A DNA stretch of 64,000 nt from Lachnospiraceae bacterium (GTDB taxonomy: Bacteria; Bacillota; Clostridia; Lachnospirales; Lachnospiraceae): contig JAILOV010000038.1 in NCBI GenBank assembly GCA_024690605.1, forward strand, positions 1 to 64,000. The letters run 5' to 3'. Shown one piece after another: positions 1-6,165 of the stretch (its first letter is position 1; each line of letters begins with the position of its first letter). The position numbers and the translations under genes are program-made. The notes beneath the pieces were generated by a model. The model saw only the letters and a list, made by a program, of their open reading frames with translations, had not been told where the DNA came from and ran no database searches.

Positions 1-90
1 CTGGATCCGGTGATCGCCTTCACAACAAAGAAACTGAAGGTGGATGGTGATGTCGGCAAGGCGCTGGAGTTTTCCAAATTGCTGAAATAA
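1..90 (+). CDS. SCP2 sterol-binding-like protein, C-terminal end only
   Basis: Only the last 29 codons are in the window, in frame 1, ending in TAA at 88-90. The tail reads TTKKLKVDGDVGKALEFSKLL, which resembles the end of SCP2-type lipid-carrier domains, where a beta strand with K-x-x-G-D leads into a final helix that closes the hydrophobic pocket. This is inferred from a short fragment, so it could be another small alpha/beta protein. A small gene follows 27 bp downstream on the same strand. Confidence 0.45.
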   Translation: MDPVIAFTTKKLKVDGDVGKALEFSKLLK

Positions 91-117
91 AGGAGCGGCA
101 CAAAGAAAGGCCTGATC

Positions 118-291
118 ATGGAAACCTGGTACTACGAAGTCGTAAGCATCGACGGAGACTACGCAAATCTCCGCAGAACGGATGTTGCATCCGAGGATCT
201 CAAACTGGTGGCGCGAGCACTTTTGCCTGACGGCATCGCCGAAGGCAGCCGCCTGAAGTATGAAATGATGCAGTATACGCTCACCGACTGA
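118..291 (+). CDS. Small conserved-looking protein, DUF3006-like (57 aa)
   Basis: An uninterrupted 57-codon frame starts METWYYEVVSIDGDYANLRR and ends with a TGA at 289-291. An AAAGG lies about 8 nt before the ATG. The pattern of an acidic-glycine turn, a short beta strand, then ARALLPDGIAEGSRLKYE resembles small DUF3006-type proteins (D/E-G-D-x-A ... LP-x-G-x-x-E-G), which probably form a small beta-barrel. No catalytic motif or signal peptide is visible and no function is assigned. It lies between the SCP2-like tail and peptide deformylase, 10 bp before the latter, so the three may be co-transcribed. Confidence 0.6.
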   Translation: METWYYEVVSIDGDYANLRRTDVASEDLKLVARALLPDGIAEGSRLKYEMMQYTLTD

Positions 292-301
292 AGGAACAGC
301 C

Positions 302-712
302 ATGGTTAAGCCAGTAGTGAGGGATGCTTTCTTTCTCGGACAAAGATCCGAACCGGCGACAAAACAGGATCTTGGCATTGGTCAGGATCTGCAGGATACC
401 CTGCATGCCAATCGGGAACGCTGTGTCGGCATGGCGGCCAACATGATCGGCGTAAAGAAGCGGATCATTATCGTGAGCATGGGCTTCTTCAACCTTGTCA
501 TGTACAATCCGGTCATCCTGAAAAAGGACACTCCCTATGAAACCGAAGAAGGCTGTCTGTCATTGGAGGGTGTCCGTAAAACAACCCGGTATCAGAACAT
601 AGAAGTCGAATACCTGGACAGCAGCTGGGAGAAGCATCGTCAGAAGTATTCCGGTCAGATCGCACAGATCATTCAGCATGAGATGGATCACCTGGAAGGA
701 ATCATCATATAG
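302..712 (+). CDS. def: Peptide deformylase, divergent type
   Basis: Peptide deformylase removes the formyl group from the N-terminal methionine of new proteins, using a metal in the cytoplasm. The metal-site motifs are present: EEGCLSL with Cys84, and QHEMDH with His125, Glu126 and His129. Motif 1 reads GMAANMIG (43-50), where standard enzymes have GLAAxQxG, so the oxyanion-binding Gln is replaced by Met48. At 136 residues it is shorter than typical enzymes (about 150-190). This divergent form appears familiar from Clostridia, often as a second copy, but that is from memory. Its activity on formyl-Met is likely but not certain. Confidence 0.88.
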   Translation: MVKPVVRDAFFLGQRSEPATKQDLGIGQDLQDTLHANRERCVGMAANMIGVKKRIIIVSMGFFNLVMYNPVILKKDTPYETEEGCLSLEGVRKTTRYQNIEVEYLDSSWEKHRQKYSGQIAQIIQHEMDHLEGIII

Positions 713-1024
713 ACTGCCCGGATCTGACTGCCTGGATAAACACAACAGATTTTGCGAGATATAATACAAAAAGGGAGTACTATTCCCGAAATGTATGAGT
801 TGGGATTTAGGCTTAATCCCGTTTCCTGCCGCATGCAATAATCTTCAAAACATTAATTCCTTTATACCCACATCGCTAGATATAGAGGCGAGCAAAGATC
901 GGGCCCAATGGCTTGATTTAGCTGGCCTTTTTATTGTACACATAAAAATTTATGATTGGGTCAGAAGGTGATTTACAGGATGCTCATCGGCTGAGGAAAA
1001 CAGCTTGAAGAAAGGAGAGACAAG
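713..1024 (+). other. Intergenic region holding repeat copy 1
   Basis: This 312-bp gap contains no convincing gene. It holds a small imperfect hairpin (GGGATT...AATCCC near 803-821), then the 102-bp repeat at 855-956, then a 68-bp leader to the HIRAN gene with an SD (GAAAGGAG) just before the ATG at 1025. An antisense frame across 560-838 runs through def and has no coding support. Confidence 0.7.
855..956 (+). repeat. 102-bp dispersed structured repeat, copy 1
   Basis: This copy matches 4591-4692 over 102 bp without gaps and with 6 substitutions (about 94% identity). The 3' half can form a stem, GGGCC (901-905 region) with GGCCT, followed by TTTTATT, like an intrinsic terminator. In copy 2 the first stem base is A instead of G, giving A-U instead of G-U, so pairing is kept. 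The last 46 bp are identical in both copies. It lies 142 bp after def and 68 bp before the HIRAN gene. It could be a terminator-bearing intergenic repeat, a small RNA, or a miniature mobile element. Confidence 0.85.
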
Positions 1025-1411
1025 ATGAAATGGACACTGTTTTCGATCAATAAGAAGGATTCCGTCACAAAGGAGATCTATATCAGGAAGGTCTACTTCA
1101 CGATCACCGGGACCAATCACTATTACGGTCAGGAGTTTCTCAGGAGGGGCGATAAGGTAAAGCTGATCAAAGAGCCGGATAATCAGTATGACAGGGAGGC
1201 TATCCGCGTTGAAACTGAAGGCCTCGGAAAGATCGGCTATGTGGCAAACAGCCCCTATACCGTAAAGGGAGAGAGCGTAAGCGCCGGGCGTCTGTATGAT
1301 CTTTTCAAGAAGAAGGCGAAGGGCAAGGTGATGATGAGGCTTCCGAACGGCGTATTATGCAAGCTGATCATAAAGAATAAGCCGGCTCGTAAACTTGATC
1401 AGGGGCAATAG
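1025..1411 (+). CDS. HIRAN domain protein
   Basis: This 128-residue cytoplasmic protein is mostly a single HIRAN domain (about 22-100). The signature is clear: a beta strand VYFTITGTNHYYG, then EPDNQYDREAIRV (50-62) and GLGKIGYVAN (67-75). HIRAN domains occur alone in bacteria or fused to helicases and nucleases, and the HLTF HIRAN domain binds 3' DNA ends, so DNA binding is plausible here. A strong SD (GAAAGGAG) precedes the ATG. It stands alone behind repeat copy 1, and its DNA partner is not evident. Confidence 0.85.
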   Translation: MKWTLFSINKKDSVTKEIYIRKVYFTITGTNHYYGQEFLRRGDKVKLIKEPDNQYDREAIRVETEGLGKIGYVANSPYTVKGESVSAGRLYDLFKKKAKGKVMMRLPNGVLCKLIIKNKPARKLDQGQ

Positions 1412-1552
1412 TGATTATGTTGTTTGTGTGATACAATGCTGCTGGTGGTACACATTCAAAAATCATAGAACTGTTACGATCACTCGGATGGAAGGGTGAT
1501 ACGATCAATGACTTCATATTAAGCGACCGGGAATCCATGGAAAGGAGAATGG
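1412..1552 (+). other. Short gap with a possible gene remnant
   Basis: This 141-bp gap precedes the 526-residue gene. A stop-free frame at 1432-1569 reads HSKIIELLRSLGWKGDTIND in part, which looks protein-like, but it has no start codon of its own and runs into the next gene. It may be the end of a deleted gene or chance. The SD for the next gene (AAAGGAG, 1541-1547) is inside this gap. Confidence 0.3.
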
Positions 1553-3133
1553 ATGGCCACTTATCATAGAGAGATAAATGAAGAAAAAAATGAACTGATC
1601 GTCAGGGATGGAGTGGAGCGCTTCCGGTGGGCGATGCGTATGGATACAACAGACGCAAATGGGCCGGATATCATCCCGGGCAAGGCGCTGGAAATTGAGA
1701 CGGGGCAGTATTTAAGGCTCGGGGATTTTTATGCGTCTAATGTTGGGGACCGGATACGATGGTTTTTTGATACGAATAATATACACAAACATCCATTGGT
1801 TTTTGATCCCTTTTTCCTCTTTGACCGGAAATTGGATAAACTCCATGAATTCAATATGTCCATGAAATACAGCGCATCCACTACTGCTTTCGGGGATATA
1901 TTTTATTACGGGAGATTTCATGGTGAGCCTGTAAGATGGGTGGTCGTCAAAGAAGAGGAAGACTTTCTGTATGCCGCCACGGTGGAATCCGAAGATTCCC
2001 GTTTCATACATTGCAAAAAACAGGTTGAAGTATTGAATGCTTCGCGGTGTTTTTATCCTCCCCATTGGATCGATCCGAAGAATAATACATTAGACCCGAA
2101 TCAGTCTCATGAACAGGACTGGTTTGATGATATATTCTATCAGTATTGCCTTGATGAAAAAGAAAAAGAATACTACATCAGGGATCATGTAAAGAAAGGC
2201 ATGATATTCAGGGATAATGTTAAGTCATTATATGAGAAACTGCCAAACGATGATGACTTATTCAGATCGAGAGCTGCTTTCGCTTACCTTGCAGATCACA
2301 GGTATCATCTGATCTGCCTGAAAAAACCGAAACCGGAAGAAAAAGCGGAAGAGGCTGCCGGGAAAGTGCCGCAGGATGAAGGACTGAAGGAGGAGTTAAA
2401 AAACTATATATCCGGATATGTCTGCCTGCAGGATTTTGAGGTTGTGATCAAAGAGGACGAGGGAAAGTCATATGATATCTCAATAAGCCACGGCGAAAGC
2501 ATATATTCATTCGTCCTGAAATATGCGGATAATGGAACAGATATCAGGGATGATCTTTTGCGGAAGACGGGGTATGCCATAGATGTTTTTGCGGATCTGC
2601 TGTCCATAAGCGGGACCCGTCTGACCAATCCGTATAAAAACCTTCAGGATGGGGGTCGTTTCCGGTTTGGTTACTTTAAGGGGAAACCACTGATATTTAT
2701 GGTACCGGTGCACGAAAAGCAGTCCCGCTTAAGGGAGCAGATGAATGCGATCACAGTGGACTGTGCATATTATGGATGTGCAAGCACGCAGGAAGAAAGC
2801 AGTTTCTGGTATACGAATATATCGAGGCTGATCAATGACCCCCGGAATATTTATGACAGCTTTTCGTTGACAGAATTCAGTTTTCTTAACCGGAACCGGG
2901 AATTATTTGACTATGAAAAGCGTGTTTATGTAGCGATTCCCGATGTCTATGAGCATAAAACGCTTCCGGCAGAGTTAAAGGATGAAGAAAGCTCTTATTT
3001 TGTCATAAATTCATACAATTCGGGTGCTCCGGTAAAAGCGGTGGACGCTGAGGGAAAGGTGATCGATAACGGGATCTATACAACGCTCGGATCGATCAGG
3101 GGGATTCGGTTCAAGGTGCAGATAAAGACGTGA
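1553..3133 (+). CDS. Unknown protein, 526 aa, possible DUF6273-like modules
   Basis: I do not recognise this gene with confidence. It is a soluble-looking acidic protein without signal peptide or membrane segment. Two stretches resemble each other: FGDIFYYGRFHGEPVRWVVV (about 113-132) and RFRFGYFKGKPLIFMV (about 372-387). Both resemble the strand-turn-strand seen in DUF6273-type modules, where a short beta unit G-x-Y-x-G-x-P-x-W is followed by a charged strand. An EEKAEEAAGK linker (about 262-272) separates them. Codon use is visibly AT-richer than neighbours (many ATA, TTA, AAT), which suggests transfer. The ATG at 1553 has AAAGGAG 6 nt upstream. Confidence 0.7.
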   Translation: MATYHREINEEKNELIVRDGVERFRWAMRMDTTDANGPDIIPGKALEIETGQYLRLGDFYASNVGDRIRWFFDTNNIHKHPLVFDPFFLFDRKLDKLHEFNMSMKYSASTTAFGDIFYYGRFHGEPVRWVVVKEEEDFLYAATVESEDSRFIHCKKQVEVLNASRCFYPPHWIDPKNNTLDPNQSHEQDWFDDIFYQYCLDEKEKEYYIRDHVKKGMIFRDNVKSLYEKLPNDDDLFRSRAAFAYLADHRYHLICLKKPKPEEKAEEAAGKVPQDEGLKEELKNYISGYVCLQDFEVVIKEDEGKSYDISISHGESIYSFVLKYADNGTDIRDDLLRKTGYAIDVFADLLSISGTRLTNPYKNLQDGGRFRFGYFKGKPLIFMVPVHEKQSRLREQMNAITVDCAYYGCASTQEESSFWYTNISRLINDPRNIYDSFSLTEFSFLNRNRELFDYEKRVYVAIPDVYEHKTLPAELKDEESSYFVINSYNSGAPVKAVDAEGKVIDNGIYTTLGSIRGIRFKVQIKT

Positions 3134-3203
3134 ATGTGACATTAAGAACCATCCCCATGTACTGAGTCTTGAACAACTAAAAGATAATGAGGAGAGATAG
3201 ACA

Positions 3204-4115
3204 ATGACCGAAAAACATAAAACGATAATGGCAGTGCCGGTTGTGTGCTTTTACTGTGTCGTGGCAGTGTGTGTTGTTGGCATCATCATCGGTTCTCTGT
3301 TTGATCTCACGATCAATGAGAAAATGGCTGATGTCACGAAGATCGGCGCCACATTTGCGGCTTTCGGGTGCTATTTTTCCTATTGCCTGTACCCTGCTGC
3401 GGGAATGTGTCTGTATAAGGGATTGAAGAAAAAGGGGCTTCCTGCGGCGGGCACGGTGCTGCTGATCACCGGCTGGTTCCTTGCCGTTTATTACACGAAC
3501 AGCTACAGCGGCGGCAAGGTTCGGGATCTGTTTCATTACACGGCAGGGGAATCTTCTCCCTGGATATCGGTCCTAAGCTGGCTGATCATCGCGTGTCTGT
3601 ATGTGTGGCCGATGATCGTGTGTCATAAGGTACTGGATGACAGGGATGCGGACAAACTGATCGCTGTCGGAGCGGCGATCCTTGTCGCGGGTGTTCTGGC
3701 TGATAGTGTGAATCTCTGGCTGAAGCAGGTCGCGTCAAGACCGAGATACAAATATCTGCTGACGCTTGACGATCCCGTTTCCGAATACAGGAACTGGTGG
3801 CAGATGGTTCCGAATCTGGCAGGGTCAAATGACAGCTTTAAGAGCTGGCCCAGCGGCAACATGACCATCGCGGCCATGATGTTCTCTCTGCCGATGCTGT
3901 CGGATGTTCTGAAAGCTCGTTCGGCGAAAAAGAACATGATCTGTTTTATCATTGCATCGTGCTTTGTGGTTCTTTACGGTTATAACAGGATCCATATGAC
4001 CAATCACTTCCTGTCCGATGTGTGCTTTGGAACACTGATCACCTATGGCATCTATTCGGGCATCAGTTCTGCGTTCCTTCGGGATGCAGGCTGGAGCGAT
4101 AAGAGGAGAAACTGA
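3204..4115 (+). CDS. PAP2-family membrane phosphatase
   Basis: This 303-residue protein has about six hydrophobic helices and a PAP2 (lipid phosphatase) signature. Motif 1 is K174-x4-R179-P180. Motif 2 reads SWPSGN (214-219) where most members have PSGH. Motif 3 is N-R262-x5-H268-x3-D272. The nucleophile His268, Arg262 and Asp272 are kept, but the motif-2 His, the general acid in characterised enzymes, is Asn219. Substrates of the family include phosphatidic acid, undecaprenyl pyrophosphate and phosphatidylglycerophosphate; which applies here cannot be seen. It lies 3 bp upstream of an HD hydrolase gene, so the two are probably co-translated. SD GAGGAGAG precedes the ATG. Confidence 0.85.
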   Translation: MTEKHKTIMAVPVVCFYCVVAVCVVGIIIGSLFDLTINEKMADVTKIGATFAAFGCYFSYCLYPAAGMCLYKGLKKKGLPAAGTVLLITGWFLAVYYTNSYSGGKVRDLFHYTAGESSPWISVLSWLIIACLYVWPMIVCHKVLDDRDADKLIAVGAAILVAGVLADSVNLWLKQVASRPRYKYLLTLDDPVSEYRNWWQMVPNLAGSNDSFKSWPSGNMTIAAMMFSLPMLSDVLKARSAKKNMICFIIASCFVVLYGYNRIHMTNHFLSDVCFGTLITYGIYSGISSAFLRDAGWSDKRRN

Positions 4116-4118
4116 CGG

Positions 4119-4580
4119 ATGAGCAGACTGAAAGAACTTCGGAAATATGTGGATGCGGAACTGAATAAGATGAAGGATGCGGACAAAAGGACGAGTGCCA
4201 TTGCACATTTGTATGGGGTGTCTCTTGCGGCAACCATGATCGCGAAGAAACGCGGCCTGGATCCGGAGATCGCGGCAATGGCTGCGATGCTCCACGACCT
4301 GTATGCGTATAAGTCGGGATCCTATGATGATCACGCGCACAAGGGGGCGGATCTTGCCGTAGAGATACTGAGCGAGTTGAAACTGACGGATGAGGCGGAG
4401 ACAGAGATGATCCGTTCCGCGATCTATCATCACGATGACAAGTCGGTGATGGATGGACCGATGGATGAGGTGCTGAAGGATGCGGACGTGATCGACCATT
4501 GCCTGAAGGATGCGTCCAGGGAAGTGAAGGACAAGGAGCGGGCAAGGTTTGAAAGCCTTTGCGGGGAATTTGGATTGTAG
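4119..4580 (+). CDS. HD-domain phosphohydrolase
   Basis: This 153-residue soluble protein carries a compact HD domain: His30, the H59-D60 pair in MAAMLHDLY, a further HH at 104-105, and Asp residues near 121-123. These are the metal ligands of the HD superfamily, which hydrolyses phosphomonoesters or phosphodiesters of nucleotides. Small stand-alone HD proteins of this type are common and mostly uncharacterised. The gene begins 3 bp after the PAP2 gene, suggesting a two-gene operon. Repeat copy 2, with a terminator-like 3' end, begins 10 bp after its stop codon and could end the transcript. Confidence 0.85.
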   Translation: MSRLKELRKYVDAELNKMKDADKRTSAIAHLYGVSLAATMIAKKRGLDPEIAAMAAMLHDLYAYKSGSYDDHAHKGADLAVEILSELKLTDEAETEMIRSAIYHHDDKSVMDGPMDEVLKDADVIDHCLKDASREVKDKERARFESLCGEFGL

Positions 4581-4590
4581 GTGATTTGAT

Positions 4591-4692
4591 AATTCCTTTA
4601 TACCCATACCGCTAGATATTGAGGCGAGCGAAGATCAGGCCCTATGGCTTGATTTAGCTGGCCTTTTTATTGTACACATAAAAATTTATGAT
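4591..4692 (+). repeat. 102-bp dispersed structured repeat, copy 2
   Basis: This is the second copy of the repeat at 855-956, in the same orientation, with 6 of 102 positions different. Its 3' part can fold as AGGCC...GGCCT with an inner GCT/AGC pairing, followed by TTTTATT, consistent with an intrinsic terminator for the HD gene just upstream. It is followed by an 88-bp leader for the PolC-derived gene. Both copies end in the same A/T-rich string (TTGTACACATAAAAATTTAT), beyond what a terminator needs, which suggests a larger conserved unit. Confidence 0.85.
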
Positions 4693-4780
4693 CAGCTCAG
4701 AGCTTGAGAAAACGGGGGTTTAAGGACCTCCATAAGAGAAAAAGCAGCCGGAGTGCGGAAAGGCTCGAGGAGGAAAAGCG

Positions 4781-5761
4781 ATGAATTATCCGATGATCGA
4801 AAACGCTGACGAGAAACTGAGAGAGATCTGTGTGGAAGGCATCAACGAGAAGTACGGTGAACCGCTGAAAAACACCGCCATGTGCCGTCTGGAGCAGGAA
4901 CTGTCCATCGTGGAAAAGCAGGGATCCGCCTCGGGGTATCTGACTGTAATCAACGCCCTGCGGGCTGCGCAGGTGGAGGCAAGCGAGCTCTTCTTCTGCG
5001 GATGCATCGCGTCTTCCGTGCTGGCTTATGCCGCAGGCTTGTCGGATCTTGAACCGCTGACATGCGTCCCTAAACTGTATTCCGAGTTTCATTTCGGTCT
5101 GCACGGCGAGCGTCATCCCGCCTTTGAGGTGCGGGTCACAAAAGAAAACCATGACCGTCTGCTGCAATACTTCGAGAATTATCCGGGCCCCGAGAAGATC
5201 ACAAAGCGTGTCGATGAATTCGGAACGGTCTTTGGCGTAACGATCGGAGAAACGGATAAAAACGAGATCGGCGAGCTCTTTCGGATGAATATCATCCCGG
5301 GTGACGATGTTGCGATCAGTGCGGACGAGGAGATCACCGGAGAGATCCTCGAAGCCTGCGCACCGGAGAGCGATGCCGACTATGTGAAATGCCTTGGCCT
5401 CAGGCACAGCACAGGAGCCTGGCGTGACAATGCCGAGATCCTTGTTCGTGAAGGCACTGCCCCGTTGAAGGATCTGATCGCCAACAGGGAAGATGTATAC
5501 GAATTCCTCATGGAGCATGGCGTTGAAAGAGACAAAGCGTTTGAGATCGCCGAATTTGTTCGCAAGGGCAGGGCCAAACGCCGGGGATGGAAGGACGGCA
5601 TGCTGGAAACCATGCAGGAAGCAGGCATCCCGGCATGGTACATAAACTCCTGCGAGAAGATCGGGTATCTTTTCACGCGGGCGCACTTATATCTGTTCTT
5701 CAGGAAATACATCTCTTCCATGATGGTAAACGGGATCTTTGGTTTATCTTTCAGGCCATAG
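4781..5761 (+). CDS. PolC-derived protein lacking polymerase active site
   Basis: The 326-residue protein aligns by eye with parts of the C-terminal half of DNA polymerase III PolC. Residues 6-45 follow the PolC block ENA...REIYG-PLP...RL-KEL. About 203-225 (CLGLRHSTGAWRDNAEILV) follow the PolC 'GLSHGTDVWLGNAQELI' block. About 234-302 (REDVYEFLMEHGVE, FVRKG, IPAWYINSCEKIGYLFTRAH) follow the PolC fingers. PolC is about 1,430 residues; the exonuclease, PHP and most of the palm are missing. Where PolC has the catalytic PDIDLNF, this protein has HPAFEV (112-117), so polymerase activity is not expected. The last 24 residues diverge from PolC. The frame is intact and GAGGAGG precedes the ATG. It may be a regulator or decoy of replication proteins, or a decaying relic. 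Confidence 0.75.
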   Translation: MNYPMIENADEKLREICVEGINEKYGEPLKNTAMCRLEQELSIVEKQGSASGYLTVINALRAAQVEASELFFCGCIASSVLAYAAGLSDLEPLTCVPKLYSEFHFGLHGERHPAFEVRVTKENHDRLLQYFENYPGPEKITKRVDEFGTVFGVTIGETDKNEIGELFRMNIIPGDDVAISADEEITGEILEACAPESDADYVKCLGLRHSTGAWRDNAEILVREGTAPLKDLIANREDVYEFLMEHGVERDKAFEIAEFVRKGRAKRRGWKDGMLETMQEAGIPAWYINSCEKIGYLFTRAHLYLFFRKYISSMMVNGIFGLSFRP

Positions 5762-5951
5762 ATGCAATGAGCGCGTCGATCTCGGCCTGTGAGAGCATCC
5801 TTGAATTATCGGCAGCCGGCGCGGCCGCAGCTGCCGGGGCCGGCGAAACCTTGGCAGCACAAAAGGCCGCCCCTCCGCCAACCTGAGGAGATTGATTCAT
5901 AATACTTGCCAGTAATGCCTGTTGTTCCGTGTCTAACCCGTTTGTGCCCAT
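5751..5951 (-). CDS. 66-aa protein with C-terminal FliM/FliN-type motif
   Basis: A small leftward gene codes for a short acidic N-terminus (LDTEQQALLASIMNQ), an Ala/Pro-rich linker (about 35-48) and the end MLSQAEIDALIASMA (52-66). In flagellar switch proteins FliM and FliN/FliY, the extreme N-terminus carries a very similar LSQxEIDALL peptide that in FliM binds phospho-CheY. Here the motif is at the C-terminus with no switch domain. The gene has its own consensus promoter (6005-6033), so it is probably real. Its last codons overlap the end of the PolC-derived gene by 11 bp, tail to tail. Function is unknown; binding of a CheY-like receiver is an inference. Confidence 0.65.
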   Translation of the reverse strand: MGTNGLDTEQQALLASIMNQSPQVGGGAAFCAAKVSPAPAAAAAPAADNSRMLSQAEIDALIASMA

Positions 5952-6004
5952 ATGATCCTGTTCCGTCCCGATCCTGCTGATAGACTGTTTTGTCAGGTGG
6001 GATC

Positions 6005-6033
6005 ATTATACCCCCTCCGGCTGTTACTGGCAA
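6005..6033 (-). promoter_or_regulatory. Promoter of the 66-aa gene
   Basis: On the minus strand the sequence reads TTGCCA, a 17-bp spacer, then TATAAT, matching the housekeeping consensus at 10 of 12 positions. Transcription would start near 5998, giving a leader of about 47 nt before the ATG at 5951. Confidence 0.75.
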
Positions 6034-6093
6034 CAATTCCGACAGGATCTCCTGACGAAACCGTCGAAAGCCGCAAAAAATTCATGAACATCA

Positions 6094-6123
6094 TTGACGC
6101 AGAGAGCGGGAAAATGCTATCTT
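6094..6123 (+). promoter_or_regulatory. Promoter of the 7TM-GGDEF gene
   Basis: TTGACG (6094-6099), an 18-bp spacer ending in TGC (extended -10), and TATCTT (6118-6123) form a plausible promoter. A TTG start at 6094 would lie in the -35 box, which supports the ATG at 6166 as the real start. Confidence 0.6.
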
Positions 6124-6165
6124 AAAGACACTTTCTTCTTTGTGTCGAATAATGAGAGGGGACCC

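Noticed and set aside
1432..1569. Short stop-free frame before the 526-aa gene
   Set aside because: No start codon and overlaps the next gene; kept only as a note in the gap description.
4697..5686. Long leftward frame antisense to the PolC-derived gene
   Set aside because: No SD, no recognisable domain; an expected by-product of GC-rich codon bias in the real gene.
6094..6165. Upstream TTG start for the 7TM-GGDEF gene
   Set aside because: It lies in the -35 box of the promoter, and the ATG at 6166 has a good SD.
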